Shown here: positions 1 through 8,812 of the stretch, one piece after another
Layout: every line of letters starts with the position of its first letter
How positions within the stretch are numbered: the first letter of the stretch is position 1
Assembly (NCBI RefSeq): GCF_011089895.1
Contig: NZ_JAANAT010000001.1
Location: 992,001 to 1,056,000, forward strand
DNA from: Mucilaginibacter inviolabilis
Lineage (GTDB): Bacteria > Bacteroidota > Bacteroidia > Sphingobacteriales > Sphingobacteriaceae
Direction: 5' to 3'
Length of the DNA: 64,000 nucleotides
Made by a program: the position numbers and the translations under genes
Notes under the pieces: generated by a model
The model's input: only the letters and a program-made list of their open reading frames with translations
The model's database searches: none
What the model was told of the DNA's origin: nothing

Positions 1-1
1 C

Positions 2-763
2 AAAGGCTTTATTGAGGGCCTGGATTATAACAGCGCCCTAAAACAGGCACAAGACCTTGGTTTTGCAGAAACCGATCCAACCAGTGATGTTGGTGGTTTT
101 GATGCCAAATACAAGCTGGTAATAGCTGCTGCGCATGCTTACGGTGTAATTGTGCAGCCAGATGAAGTATTTAACTTCGGCATACAAAACCTGGGCGCAC
201 AGGATTTGCAATATGCCCGCGAAAAAAACCTGAAAATAAAACTGGTTCCTGTAGCCAAAGAATTGGACGAGCGAAATGTAGCCCTATTTGTATTGCCTAA
301 ATTTGTAAACGAAACAGAGTTTTTATACAATGTAGAATATGAATACAACGGCGTAACCGTACAGGCAGCATTTGCTGATCAACAATTCTTTTTTGGTAAA
401 GGCGCAGGTGGCCATCCTACCGGATCGGCTGTATTGTCTGATATCGCGGCCCTGCGTTATAACTACCAGTATGAATATAAAAAGGCTAAAGAAAAGACCG
501 ACCTTAACTTTACCAATAACATTGAATTGAATATTTACCTGAGATATGATGATGAAAGCCTGGTGGAAGCGTTAAACTTTAAGCATATACAGGAACGTTA
601 TTACTCAGGCAGCTACAAATTTGTTATCGGAAAAGTTAATCTGCAAGATCTGATCGATAACCAGGATCTTATTTCTGAGAGCAAAGCTTTCATTGCTTTT
701 GCTGATCAGCTAACCGGAGTGACTTTGGCATCAACAAAAACACTTGTAGCTGAAGCTGTATAA
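2..763 (+). CDS. hom: Homoserine dehydrogenase, C-terminal part (5' end outside window)
   Basis: The frame is open from the left edge, so only the last 253 residues are visible. Homoserine dehydrogenase makes homoserine from aspartate semialdehyde with NAD(P)H, in threonine and methionine synthesis. The diagnostic substrate-site stretch is present: ETDPTSDVGGFDAKYK (about residues 23-38 of the visible part) matches the family pattern E-x-DPTxDVxGxDAxxK. The hydrophobic A-A-A-H-A and catalytic-domain beta strands follow. An internal GTG at 152 is not the start, because conserved sequence continues upstream of it. The N-terminal NAD-binding domain, and any fused aspartokinase, cannot be judged from here. 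The gene ends shortly before a convergent hairpin shared with the next gene. Confidence 0.88.
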   Translation, partial: KGFIEGLDYNSALKQAQDLGFAETDPTSDVGGFDAKYKLVIAAAHAYGVIVQPDEVFNFGIQNLGAQDLQYAREKNLKIKLVPVAKELDERNVALFVLPKFVNETEFLYNVEYEYNGVTVQAAFADQQFFFGKGAGGHPTGSAVLSDIAALRYNYQYEYKKAKEKTDLNFTNNIELNIYLRYDDESLVEALNFKHIQERYYSGSYKFVIGKVNLQDLIDNQDLISESKAFIAFADQLTGVTLASTKTLVAEAV

Positions 764-777
764 AAATGATATAAGTT

Positions 778-821
778 AAAGGGGGAATTATCAAAGCATT
801 AGCCAAGTATATTCCCCCTTT
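778..821. terminator. Probable bidirectional terminator between convergent genes
   Basis: An 11-bp perfect inverted repeat, AAAGGGGGAAT and ATTCCCCCTTT, is separated by 22 bases. It lies between the stop of the homoserine dehydrogenase gene and the end of the convergent phosphoglycerate mutase gene. A-rich and T-rich flanks suit termination in both directions. The loop is longer than in a textbook terminator, so this could equally be one of the palindromic repeats scattered in this genome. Confidence 0.5.
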
Positions 822-838
822 AGGGGGTTAGGGGGCCC

Positions 839-1528
839 TTACTCCAGGTAATAGTGTTTTATCCTGTTCAATCCCTCATCAAGCTCATATACCAAAGGAG
901 TAGCAGTAGGTATTTCGAGATTACTGACTTCTTCATCGCTCAATAAATCGATATATTTTACTAAGGAACGCAAGCTATTTCCATGGGCAACGATCACTAC
1001 TTTTTGATTACGTCGCATGGCTTTTACGATACGCTCATTCCAGAAAGGCAAAACACGATCCATGGTTTCGCTTAAGTTTTCAGTGAGAGGTAGTTCTCGT
1101 TCCGTGAGTCCTTTATACCGCAGATCGTGCCCCGGGTAACGGGGATCCTCTTTGGTAATAGCAGGTGGATACTCATTAGGATCGCGGCGCCATTTATGGA
1201 CCTGATCCGGTCCGTATTGAGTAATAGCTTCATCTTTATTCATCCCCTGTAGAGCACCATAAAAGCGCTCGTTTAATCGCCATGATTTTTCAACCGGTAT
1301 CCAAAGGTGGTCTAATTCCTCTAAAATAAAATGCAGGGTTTTAATGGATCGTTTAAGAAAAGATGTAAAGCCAACATCAAAATTATAGCCATTTTTTTTG
1401 AGAATGTTGCCTGCATTTCGGGCCTGTATATATCCATTTTCCGAAAGGTCGACATCTTCCCAGCCGGTAAAGCGGTTTTCTAAATTCCAGGCACTTTCGC
1501 CGTGACGTATCAATACTAATTTCTGCAT
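839..1528 (-). CDS. gpmA: 2,3-bisphosphoglycerate-dependent phosphoglycerate mutase
   Basis: This cytoplasmic glycolytic enzyme interconverts 3- and 2-phosphoglycerate. At 229 residues it has the usual length for the dPGM family. The phosphoacceptor motif [12 protein letters not shown] lies at residues 5-16, with His9 as the catalytic histidine. [14 protein letters not shown] follows, then the acid loop [16 protein letters not shown] (around residues 85-100), and the second catalytic histidine sits in [12 protein letters not shown]. These are hallmark dPGM blocks, so the assignment is firm. About 17 bases upstream of the ATG, the minus strand carries TACTTTTG (1545-1552), a match to the Bacteroidetes -7 consensus TAnnTTTG. 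I see no clear -33 TTG at the right distance, so the promoter is only tentative. Confidence 0.95.
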   Translation of the reverse strand: MQKLVLIRHGESAWNLENRFTGWEDVDLSENGYIQARNAGNILKKNGYNFDVGFTSFLKRSIKTLHFILEELDHLWIPVEKSWRLNERFYGALQGMNKDEAITQYGPDQVHKWRRDPNEYPPAITKEDPRYPGHDLRYKGLTERELPLTENLSETMDRVLPFWNERIVKAMRRNQKVVIVAHGNSLRSLVKYIDLLSDEEVSNLEIPTATPLVYELDEGLNRIKHYYLE

Positions 1529-1631
1529 AGGTAAATACTTAACGCAAAAGTACCCCTTGAGTTGTAAAAATTTGCTTAATATTTATAAATCAGTTAGATT
1601 GCAGTGAACCAATTAAAAAATCTAACCTATT

Positions 1632-2222
1632 ATGATTCCTACAACACCTGTAACTGTTAAAGATGGCATTGCCAACCCTGCTCCTCTGGGCCTTTGCGCC
1701 TTTGGTATGACCACCGTATTATTAAACATTCACAATGCTGGTTTTTTTGAAATGAACACTATGATACTGGCTATGGGTATATTTTATGGCGGATTGGCAC
1801 AGGTAATAGCTGGTGTAATTGAAGCCAAAAAGAATAATACTTTTGGTTTAACCGCTTTTACCTCTTATGGATTCTTTTGGCTGTCGTTAGTAGGTTTAAT
1901 AGTGATGCCTAAATTAGGTTGGGGCGCAGCACCATCAGAAGGTGCCATGTGTGCCTATTTAAGCATTTGGGGAATATTCACGCTATTATTGTTTTTTGGA
2001 ACCTTGAAACTAAATCGTGCATTACAGTTTGTATTTGCTTCGTTAACCATATTATTCTTTCTGCTGGTTGCCGGTGATGCTACTGGTAATAGTAGTATAA
2101 AGCACCTGGCTGGATATGAAGGTATAATTTGCGGTGCATCTGCCATATATACCGGTATTGCCAATGTGTTGAATGAAGTGTACGGCAAAGTAGTATTACC
2201 AGTTGGCCCTGTTAATGTTTAA
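1632..2222 (+). CDS. satP: Acetate/succinate uptake transporter, GPR1/FUN34/YaaH (SatP) family
   Basis: A 196-residue inner-membrane protein of the AceTr family, which imports acetate and succinate with protons. The family signature NPAPLGL lies at residues 15-21. Six hydrophobic segments follow, typical of the hexameric SatP channel-like fold. The short polar N-terminus and overall length agree with the family. It is divergent from gpmA, with about 100 bases between the starts, so the two may share a regulatory region. Substrate choice within the family (acetate, succinate or ammonium in older literature) cannot be read from sequence; acetate is the likeliest. Confidence 0.88.
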   Translation: MIPTTPVTVKDGIANPAPLGLCAFGMTTVLLNIHNAGFFEMNTMILAMGIFYGGLAQVIAGVIEAKKNNTFGLTAFTSYGFFWLSLVGLIVMPKLGWGAAPSEGAMCAYLSIWGIFTLLLFFGTLKLNRALQFVFASLTILFFLLVAGDATGNSSIKHLAGYEGIICGASAIYTGIANVLNEVYGKVVLPVGPVNV

Positions 2223-2258
2223 TTTAAAAGCTAAAAATAATTCTGCTAAATTGCGCAG

Positions 2259-2642
2259 GTGAAAGATTTTAAAAAATATTACAGCATACCGGCCACCCCC
2301 GAAGAGATTTATATGGCCCTAACCAATCCTATCACCATAGAATTATGGACGGGTGAAGCAGCCGAAATGTCAACCGAGCCAGGCTCTGAATTTTCCATGT
2401 GGGATGGTAGTATTACCGGAAAAAACCTGGAGTTTGAACTAAACAAAAAAATTGTGCAGCAATGGTATTTTGAAGGAGAATCTGATAATTCCATCGTAAC
2501 CATTAAGCTACATCCTGATAAAAAAGGATCGTCTGTTGAATTAAGGCATACCAACATTCCTGATAGTGATTTTGATGATATGGTTGATGGCTGGAACAAT
2601 AGTTATTTTGGAGGCCTGATTGATTTTTTTGAAGGAGAATAA
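2259..2642 (+). CDS. SRPBCC (AHSA1-like) domain protein
   Basis: A 127-residue single-domain protein of the START/Bet v1-like SRPBCC superfamily, AHSA1 branch. The start YYSIPATPEEIYMALTNP, the central ELWTGEAAEMSTEPGSEFSMWDGSITGKN and the C-terminal GWNNSYFGGLIDFF fit the family: a strand, a helix, then a beta-grasp cavity ending in a long helix. The first codon is GTG; no in-frame ATG gives the conserved N-terminus. It begins 36 bases after the transporter and may be co-transcribed. The cavity usually binds a hydrophobic ligand, but no ligand or role can be named. It ends before a strong hairpin. Confidence 0.82.
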   Translation: MKDFKKYYSIPATPEEIYMALTNPITIELWTGEAAEMSTEPGSEFSMWDGSITGKNLEFELNKKIVQQWYFEGESDNSIVTIKLHPDKKGSSVELRHTNIPDSDFDDMVDGWNNSYFGGLIDFFEGE

Positions 2643-2694
2643 AAGTTTTGACGATAAGCTTTGGATAAAAAAGGTTGATCAGAATATATCATAA

Positions 2695-2730
2695 AACAAC
2701 AAAGCCGCTCATTTGAGCGGCTTTGTTGTT
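2695..2730. terminator. Bidirectional intrinsic terminator
   Basis: The hairpin AAAGCCGCTC-ATTT-GAGCGGCTTT (2701-2724) has AACAAC before it and GTTGTTTT after it, which extends the stem. It lies between the convergent SRPBCC gene and the OmpA-family gene. The GC-rich 10-bp stem, tight loop and T-run make it a good terminator for both. Confidence 0.85.
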
Positions 2731-2762
2731 TTAGAAATTGTGTCTAAACTGAAATCCAACTA

Positions 2763-4139
2763 TTAATATAGTGTGAATTCAACTCTGCGGTTTGCCTGAC
2801 GGCCAGCAGCTGTTTTGTTAGATGCAATTGGTTGTGATTGACCATAACCTGTAGCCTCAATACGTGATGCATTAGCACCTTTGCTTACTAAGTAAGATTT
2901 GATTGATTCTGCACGGTCTTTTGATAATCTCATGTTTAGATCTTTAGAACCTGTGTTATCAGTATGGCCTGCTAATTTTAAGCTGAAGTTTTTCTCGATC
3001 AGTAAGTTGGCAACTCTGTCTAAGCTTGGTAATGAGTGCTCACGGATGGTTGATTTACCTAAATCAAATTCCAGATTTTTGATCGCATCCTTAACCACTT
3101 TTCTGTCTTCTTCAGTTACAACAATAACCGGTTTAGCTAATGGACAACCAGAACCATCTACTTTAGTACCAGAAGGTGTGTTTGGACATTTATCATTAAT
3201 ATCCAGTACTCCATCGCCATCACTATCAGTTGTTAATTTGGCAAGGTTAGCATTAGTAGTGTTCAAATCATTTCTTAACTGGTCGTTTTTAGCTTTTTCT
3301 GCATCAATTTCTTGTTGTAATGCAGTTTTGGTTTGTTGATTTTCCCATAAGTACTCCTTACGCATTGATGATACAGGGTTGTGTGTTGCCATTTGAGGTT
3401 TTTTACGGCTACCCAAAGCAAATTCTAAACCTATGTGTGCATAAGAAAATCTGTCATTAGTTGATCCATAATTGTAACCGTCAAAATTGTCAGATTGTAC
3501 AAAGTTAACCTGGTAACCTAAGTCAAGATTTACACCTGGGGCAATATCAAATTTCAAACCAAGACCCAATGGGATGTAGATTTCGTTAATAGACGCCTTA
3601 CCATCGGTCCTGAAGTTGGTTTCCTGGCCACCAGGAGTAGTGATCTTTGGTGTATAATTCATAGTACCGGCACCAACGGTTAAATAAGGTTGGATAAATG
3701 GTTTGTCATGACGCCAGTTGATGTTAGCCAGGGTAATGTTGGCGCTCAATCCAGCTGACCAGTTAATGTTGGTAGTGAATGAACTGTAAGCAGGTTTTCC
3801 TGTTGCATCTGGTTGGCTGTTGTTACCTTTTACTTTACCGCGCAAGAAATCTGCTTGTAAACCTAATGAAGGTAAAAACTGGTATTTGATATAGGCACCA
3901 TACCCAAGTTGTTCGGTTGGATTTTTAAAATCCTGTCTTCCGTTAGTACCAAAAATAGTGTAAGGGGTTAACATGCCTCCGTGAACACCCACAGACCATG
4001 TACGGAAATTATTGCCGCCTGAAAAAGGCTTTACGTAATCATAGCTTGATGCTGTTGTGTCAGGTGACTGGGCAAATAATTTACCACCTACCATAAGTGC
4101 TGTTAAAAGCAGCGTGGTTTTTTTTAAATTTGATTTCAT
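2763..4139 (-). CDS. Outer-membrane beta-barrel protein with TSP3 and OmpA C-terminal domain
   Basis: A 458-residue OmpA-family protein that likely joins the outer membrane to peptidoglycan. I start it at the ATG at 4139, because the next residues MKSNLKKTTLLLTALMVGG form a signal peptide (cleavage near FAQ, residue 24). The longer frame would begin at a TTG and place 11 charged residues before the signal. Residues about 35-250 form a beta-barrel-like region with alternating aromatic strands. A coiled segment follows, then a calcium-binding TSP3 motif (TDSDGDGVLDINDKCPNTP). The OmpA peptidoglycan-binding domain fills the last ~110 residues, with the conserved LAGHTDNTG, NxxLSxxRA and ANRRVEF blocks. 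It stands alone, with its own upstream region and terminator. Confidence 0.9.
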   Translation of the reverse strand: MKSNLKKTTLLLTALMVGGKLFAQSPDTTASSYDYVKPFSGGNNFRTWSVGVHGGMLTPYTIFGTNGRQDFKNPTEQLGYGAYIKYQFLPSLGLQADFLRGKVKGNNSQPDATGKPAYSSFTTNINWSAGLSANITLANINWRHDKPFIQPYLTVGAGTMNYTPKITTPGGQETNFRTDGKASINEIYIPLGLGLKFDIAPGVNLDLGYQVNFVQSDNFDGYNYGSTNDRFSYAHIGLEFALGSRKKPQMATHNPVSSMRKEYLWENQQTKTALQQEIDAEKAKNDQLRNDLNTTNANLAKLTTDSDGDGVLDINDKCPNTPSGTKVDGSGCPLAKPVIVVTEEDRKVVKDAIKNLEFDLGKSTIREHSLPSLDRVANLLIEKNFSLKLAGHTDNTGSKDLNMRLSKDRAESIKSYLVSKGANASRIEATGYGQSQPIASNKTAAGRQANRRVEFTLY

Positions 4140-4600
4140 ATCGTTGTGTTTAATTAGCGGTTTACTGTTCAATAAACCATATCCCCCTTAGGCAACATTA
4201 ATGCCAGCAGGTTTTTTCTACAACATATGTTCAGGATAAAATTTAGCTATAGTTTTAAAACTAAGTGTTAAAATTTAAGTATAAATGGCTGATAGAACCT
4301 GTTTTAAGCAATGATAAAGGATACGAAAGAAACCCGTGTTTTAACGGGTAACAATTACGATTTCCTGAATTTTTGTACCAAATAGTTAATGAGTTAAAAA
4401 CAGTACAGTCTGTATTAAAAAACTTATTTTTGTATATATTAATCTATACAATAGTTAATTATAAAGGTATTGTTCATAACAGGGTGAAAATGTTGAAGAT
4501 GAAATTTGGATGAAATTTCGTTCGTATGGGGATTTTTAACTATTATTTAAAATCTAAAACCAATATATATAATATATATTATTATATGTAATATATATGG
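4140..4600. other. AT-rich intergenic region upstream of the OmpA-family gene
   Basis: This 461-base gap has no convincing ORF. It should hold the promoter of the minus-strand OmpA-family gene, but I found no full TTTG/TAnnTTTG pair. The left half is ordinary AT-rich spacer. The stretch 4560-4598 is almost pure alternating A and T next to the end of the following gene. No RNA gene was recognised. Confidence 0.5.
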
Positions 4601-5431
4601 TTAGGCCATCACAGCAATCGTATCAAATATTTTCTCTCCTAATTGTCTATTACCCGCTAGTATGGAATTTTGTATTCCAATTTCAGGTGTAATGGCCTTA
4701 GTGAAAAGTTTCCAGGCAATATCTGGCTTGATGATTACTTTGCTATCAGCAACTTTGTTATTTTTAGTGACAAAGCCCCACTTATCCCTACCTTTTTGAA
4801 GATACCAGTTGCCGCCGGCTTCACTTTCTATGGCTATTTCAATTAAAGTGTTATCTGGTGCCTGCACATTGCGATAAGTATGTGGTAAAGCATACATAAA
4901 AGTGGCTATGCACGGATAAAAGAGTTCACGGTGCATAATGCCCGGTTTGTTTACTGCATCGCGTATTTGTTGTTGATGGTGCCATTTTTCGGTGTACTCC
5001 CTGGCTATATGGAACCAATTGGCAGATTGCTCCTCTCCTGCCCAGGCCACTGCGTATTTAGCAACGCCAAATGTGTCTAACAAGGCTAATTCATCTGTAA
5101 ATTGTGTCCCTGTTGTTTCAAGTAGCTGTATGAGCAGATCGGGACTTACCTGTTTCATAGCCTTTACCCAGATCGCATTCTGCTCATTCAGAAAATTAAC
5201 CAGATCCTGGTAACTATTGATCATTGGCGGTGTATCTCCAGTGAATGATTGTCGCGAGGAGATAGTACGCACGTTGCCATGCAAAAGATGAGCAGCAATA
5301 TCTTTTACCGTCCAAAGTTTGGCTACAGTAGGCCTGCTCCAATCATCGGGTGATAAAGATTTAAGTAATTCAATAAGCAGTTGATCCAGTACCGGAAAAA
5401 GATGTATGGTTGGTAAAGGTACAGGGTTCAT
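4601..5431 (-). CDS. Maleylpyruvate isomerase/DinB-like N-terminal domain protein
   Basis: A protein of about 276 residues whose N-terminal half matches the DinB_2/maleylpyruvate isomerase N-terminal four-helix fold. The segment DDWSRPTVAKLWTVKDIAAHLLHGNVRTIS is the family's usual first helix pair, with a His that normally helps bind a metal. A second metal-site-like stretch is EYTEKWHHQQQIRDAV. The C-terminal ~100 residues, with NTLIEIAIESEAGGNWYLQKG, resemble the associated C-terminal domain. I prefer the ATG at 5431 because the longer frame from 5467 reads through a palindromic intergenic repeat. In actinobacteria this family uses mycothiol; the thiol partner here is unknown. Function is not assignable beyond a putative metal-dependent thiol transferase or isomerase fold. 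Confidence 0.78.
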   Translation of the reverse strand: MNPVPLPTIHLFPVLDQLLIELLKSLSPDDWSRPTVAKLWTVKDIAAHLLHGNVRTISSRQSFTGDTPPMINSYQDLVNFLNEQNAIWVKAMKQVSPDLLIQLLETTGTQFTDELALLDTFGVAKYAVAWAGEEQSANWFHIAREYTEKWHHQQQIRDAVNKPGIMHRELFYPCIATFMYALPHTYRNVQAPDNTLIEIAIESEAGGNWYLQKGRDKWGFVTKNNKVADSKVIIKPDIAWKLFTKAITPEIGIQNSILAGNRQLGEKIFDTIAVMA

Positions 5432-5444
5432 AATTGATAAGTTT

Positions 5445-5503
5445 ATAGTTGATGGTTCATAGTTCATAGCAGCTGCATCCTGAGTCCATGAACCATCAAC
5501 TAT
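5445..5503. repeat. Palindromic intergenic repeat
   Basis: A perfect 16-bp inverted repeat, ATAGTTGATGGTTCAT (5445-5460) and its complement (5488-5503), lies between the OsmC gene and the maleylpyruvate-isomerase-like gene. The flanks extend the similarity (AGTTCAT and ATGAACT). It creates false start codons upstream of the minus-strand gene at 4601-5431. Confidence 0.75.
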
Positions 5504-5513
5504 GAACTATCAA

Positions 5514-5942
5514 CTAAGCAGAATGTACAAAAACTTTTGACTTAATCTCGGCGCCTGCCTTACCTAAGGTGGCGGCTACAGAGCAATATTTAGTTAACGA
5601 CAGTTCAACGGCGCGGGCGGCCTTATCCTCGTCAATATCACCGTATAAATGAAATTCAATTTCAATATCCTCCCATAATGAGGGCTCTTTGCCTGCCTCA
5701 CGTTCGCCGTTAACCACCATTTTATAATCCTTTACTTCCTGGCGTTGTTTTTTCAGGATGCTGATCACATCAATGGCCGAACAACCTGCAAGGCCCATCA
5801 AAAGTATCTGCATTGGGCGAACACCAAAATTATCACCACCGGTCTCAGGGCTGCTATCCATTTTTACGGTATGGCCGTAGGCATCAACCGCTTCAAACCC
5901 AAAATCACCATGTACACGTTTAAGTTCTATTTTATTAGGCAT
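5514..5942 (-). CDS. OsmC-family protein
   Basis: A 142-residue OsmC/Ohr-fold protein. These cytoplasmic dimers reduce organic hydroperoxides through a Cys pair. Here the first conserved Cys lies in LLMGLAGCSAIDVISILKKQRQ (about residue 54) and the second in LTKYCSVAATLGKAG (about residue 119). The pattern G-C-x-x-x-D-V and the late K-Y-C-x-V match the YhfA-like branch better than Ohr. The N-terminal beta-hairpin strands (IELKRVHGDFGFEAVDAYG) and length fit. Peroxidase activity is likely by family but unproven for this branch. It is 82 bases from the next upstream gene, so its operon status is unclear. Confidence 0.9.
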   Translation of the reverse strand: MPNKIELKRVHGDFGFEAVDAYGHTVKMDSSPETGGDNFGVRPMQILLMGLAGCSAIDVISILKKQRQEVKDYKMVVNGEREAGKEPSLWEDIEIEFHLYGDIDEDKAARAVELSLTKYCSVAATLGKAGAEIKSKVFVHSA

Positions 5943-6033
5943 ATTGAATATATTGTAAGGCTAAGTTAGGTATTTACGCCCGCTTAATAAAGTACTCCGG
6001 AGATGCTTTATATGGTTTTTTATAAAAATGATC

Positions 6034-6450
6034 TTAAGTTGATGTTTGCCTGTCTTTTACGGGTATTACTAATTTTAAACCCGACCATGTTTCATCCACC
6101 GAGCAAATTTTAATATCAACCAGCCCGCTTTTAAGAGCGGTACCTCTCACCAGGTCTTCGGTTACATCGGTTATTACTTTTGATGCTTTTTTGGGCCATG
6201 AAACCCATATCATACCATCCGGTTTTATCTGTCCCTTCAGCAACGGTAACCTGATCAGTAACTCATCTTTATTCAAAGTAAAAAAGTGTATAAAATCTTT
6301 TTGCAGAACCGGTGTATCATCAAAATATAGCTCTGGGGGCAGGTCGGTAAACAAGCCCATGTAATAATCGGGGGCATTGATCAGTTTAATTCTGAATCCT
6401 GGTTTGATGCCCAGTTTTTTTGCCAGTGGTGTTCCTGAATATCCTGTCAT
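6034..6450 (-). CDS. DUF3052-family protein
   Basis: A 138-residue cytoplasmic protein of the DUF3052 family. It has the family's opening TGYSGTPLAKKLGIKPG and the diagnostic late blocks GMIWVSWPKKASKVITDVTEDLVR and GLVDIKICSVDETWSGLKLVIP. The biochemical function of this family is not known. The start ATG at 6450 gives the conserved N-terminus. Notably, a 255-bp repeated element ends 64 bases upstream of this ATG and points in the same direction as the gene. A second copy occupies the same relative place upstream of the decarboxylase gene at 41.5 kb. Confidence 0.85.
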   Translation of the reverse strand: MTGYSGTPLAKKLGIKPGFRIKLINAPDYYMGLFTDLPPELYFDDTPVLQKDFIHFFTLNKDELLIRLPLLKGQIKPDGMIWVSWPKKASKVITDVTEDLVRGTALKSGLVDIKICSVDETWSGLKLVIPVKDRQTST

Positions 6451-6514
6451 GATACCATTTGATTTAGGTGCGGTTTTAACATTTCGCGTAATTACTGCTT
6501 AGTTTATTTACGGT

Positions 6515-6769
6515 CAAAAACTTTTTAAACCTTTAATTTTAACACTTTTCTGCTCAAAAACGGATGAAAACTGGTCGAAAACCACTCAAAAAACATCGAT
6601 TTTAACACTTTTTAACAAATTTAACGCGATTTTAAGCGGTTTTTAAAACTTTAAAAAGTATTAATTTATTGAGTGTCAAATAACTAAATCAAAAACAGTC
6701 GATTTTTGCCCTGTTTTCCTCCTTAACAAAGCAGCCCGGTTTTCCTTTTTAATCAGAAAAACCGGGCTG
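6515..6769 (-). repeat. 255-bp interspersed element, copy A (inverted relative to copy B at 41177-41432)
   Basis: Read on the minus strand, this stretch aligns over its whole length with the plus strand at 41177-41432. Both begin with the same hairpin (CAGCCCGGTTTTTCTGAT..., arms of 12 bp). Both contain the shared blocks TAAATTAATACTTTTTAAAG and AATTTGTTAAAAAGTGTTAA. Both end in AGGTTTAAAAAGTTTTTG. A 14-base word, AAAAGTGTTAAAAT, occurs twice in each copy, 63 bases apart (here as its complement at 6536-6549 and 6599-6612). No ORF runs through it. The left end lies 64 bases upstream of the DUF3052 start. The hairpin end may also terminate the DinB transcript coming from 6822. Confidence 0.85.
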
Positions 6770-6821
6770 CTTTATTACCTATAAAGATACGAAAAATTTG
6801 CCCTAATTTATAAATGTTCTG

Positions 6822-7259
6822 TTATGACGTGATCTGTTTTAGGTGATGCTTTAAATGCTCCACATAATCATTAGCCAGCCAGGTTACCGTTTGCAGGTTG
6901 GGTTCCAGCTTGCTGTTATCGCAGCGGACGTCTACCCTGTCTAACGGATAGTTTTTTAGTACGCTAATGATCTGTTTGTTCAATAAAGTCCACAGATCTG
7001 TCAGGTCTTTAATATCAGCACTCTGGTAAGCTTGTGCTGTTACCCAGGCATCCTGCTCATAGGTGAGCCTGAAGTTTTCTTCGTAAGTGCAGCGTATAAA
7101 CCGTTGCAGGTTAATCTGCGCGCTATCGATCAAATGACCCAGAATTTCTTTCTTTGACCACTTGCCGGATGCTGGCCTGGTTTCCCAATCAATTGCCTGC
7201 GATTTTATATCCTGAAACTCATTCAGGATAGTGTTTAATTCTTCTACAACGTGGTTCAT
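6822..7259 (-). CDS. DinB superfamily protein
   Basis: A 145-residue four-helix-bundle protein of the DinB/YfiT superfamily. The sequence shows the typical first metal His in KWSKKEILGHLIDSAQINLQRF (around residues 34-55). The second pair is in the C-terminal helix LANDYVEHLKHHLKQI (around residues 128-143), giving an H...HxxxH triad. Such proteins are putative metal-dependent thiol transferases or hydrolases; no substrate is known here. The arrangement EWxTRPASGKWSKKEIxGHLIDSA is common in Bacteroidetes members. It is not in an operon with its downstream neighbour, because a hairpin element lies between them. Confidence 0.88.
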   Translation of the reverse strand: MNHVVEELNTILNEFQDIKSQAIDWETRPASGKWSKKEILGHLIDSAQINLQRFIRCTYEENFRLTYEQDAWVTAQAYQSADIKDLTDLWTLLNKQIISVLKNYPLDRVDVRCDNSKLEPNLQTVTWLANDYVEHLKHHLKQITS

Positions 7260-7343
7260 TTTGTTTTAATCAAATAGTATTTAAAGATTGTTATTTCATA
7301 TTAAATAACAAAACCATTAACTTCAAAGCCTTAAACATAGCTG

Positions 7344-8582
7344 ATGGTCCTTAATTATATCTGGATAGCCTTTTTTTTGATAGCCTTTGTGGTTGCCTTT
7401 ATCAAACTGGTGTTTTTTGGTGATGCAGAAGCATTTAAGTTATTGGTTGATGGTATATTCAGCTCGTCCAAATCATCGGTAATGGACATCGCTTTGCCTC
7501 TGGTTGGTGCAATGGCTTTTTGGCTGGGCATACTCAATATTGGTGAAAAAGCAGGTGCTATTAATTTTCTTTCGCGCATTGTAGGGCCATTCTTCAGCCG
7601 ACTTTTTCCTGAAGTGCCGCGCGACCATCCCGCTACCGGTCAAATGCTCATGAACTTTTCGGCCAATTTACTAGGACTTGATAATGCCGCCACCCCACTA
7701 GGTTTAAAAGCTATGGGCAGCCTGCAGGAGTTAAACCCGGATAAAGAGTCGGCCTCTAATGCCCAGATCATGTTCCTGGTGCTGCACACCTCAGGTTTGC
7801 AATTATTACCGGTTACCATTATAGCCCAGCGGGCCATATTAAATGCGGCCAACCCTACCGATGTATTTATCCCTTGTATTATTGCCACTTATGTAGCCAC
7901 TGTGGTTGGTTTGCTTGTAGTGGCTGTTAAACAGAAAATAAACCTGCTTGATAGGGTAATTATTGCCTGGCTTGGTGGTTTAACCGTTTTTATAACCTTG
8001 TTGGTTTGGTGCTTTACGCATTACTTAACTAAAGGGCAAATTAGTGCGGTATCCAACATCGGCAGCAATTTTTTGCTGTTTACTATACCAGTAATGTTTA
8101 TTCTGGGCGGTCTGATTAAAAAGGTCAATGTGTTTGATGCTTTTATTGAGGGCGCCAAAAGTGGATTTGAAACTTCGGTAAAAATAATACCTTACCTGGT
8201 AGCCATGCTGGTAGGCATCAGCGTTTTTAGAAGCTGTGGCGCGCTGGATTATATGAACGACGGTTTGCGCTGGATATGTACGCAATTTAACTTAAACACA
8301 CGTTTTGTAGATGCCATGCCCGTGGCTTATATGAAACCCCTGAGCGGATCGGGTTCCAAAGCCATGATGATCAATACTATGCAAACTTTTGGCGTGGATA
8401 GCTTTGCGGGGCGGTTAGGCTGCATATTCAACGGTTCGGCAGACACCACTTTCTATATAGTAGCGCTGTACTTTGGTTCTGTAGGTATTAAAAGATCGCG
8501 GTATGCCATCCCCGCAGGCCTCATAGCCGATTTTGCCGGTATCATTGCAGCTATATTGGTGGCCTACTTGTTTTTTGGTTAA
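7344..8582 (+). CDS. Fused spore maturation-type protein SpmA-SpmB (nucleoside recognition domains)
   Basis: A 412-residue integral membrane protein with about ten hydrophobic segments. The N-terminal half matches SpmA: GEKAGAINFLSRIVGPFFSRLFPEVP, then MNFSANLLGLDNAATPLGLKAM, the nucleoside-recognition 'gate' motif. The C-terminal half matches SpmB: SGFETSVKIIPYLVAMLVGISVFRSCGALD and PLSGSGSKAMM. In Bacillus the two are separate genes needed for spore core dehydration. In non-sporulating Bacteroidetes they are commonly fused, as here, and the transported substrate is unknown. The gene stands alone, with its ATG at 7344. Confidence 0.9.
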   Translation: MVLNYIWIAFFLIAFVVAFIKLVFFGDAEAFKLLVDGIFSSSKSSVMDIALPLVGAMAFWLGILNIGEKAGAINFLSRIVGPFFSRLFPEVPRDHPATGQMLMNFSANLLGLDNAATPLGLKAMGSLQELNPDKESASNAQIMFLVLHTSGLQLLPVTIIAQRAILNAANPTDVFIPCIIATYVATVVGLLVVAVKQKINLLDRVIIAWLGGLTVFITLLVWCFTHYLTKGQISAVSNIGSNFLLFTIPVMFILGGLIKKVNVFDAFIEGAKSGFETSVKIIPYLVAMLVGISVFRSCGALDYMNDGLRWICTQFNLNTRFVDAMPVAYMKPLSGSGSKAMMINTMQTFGVDSFAGRLGCIFNGSADTTFYIVALYFGSVGIKRSRYAIPAGLIADFAGIIAAILVAYLFFG

Positions 8583-8812
8583 CAATTTTATTTTTAGCGA
8601 TTTATAAAATTTTCTAACAGATTAATTTCCCATCATATTCTTATCTTTTTTTGTAACTAACAGGCAAAATATTCCGTATAAGAGTGCGAATTCGGCAATC
8701 ATAGTAACCTGCATTATGATTGCTGCAATTGGTTGATAATTGTTTTACCCCCAAATTCACCTTATAGGACGGTGAGTTAAGAAGCATTTGATCATTGTGA
8801 AACCAATTTTTA

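Noticed and set aside
4556..4600. Run of alternating A/T that might be an origin unwinding element
   Set aside because: There are no DnaA-box cluster, no dnaA/dnaN or replication genes and no iterons nearby; AT-rich spacers are common here.
4601..5467. Longer N-terminus from 5467 for the maleylpyruvate-isomerase-like protein
   Set aside because: The extra codons read through an inverted repeat; the ATG at 5431 gives the family start.
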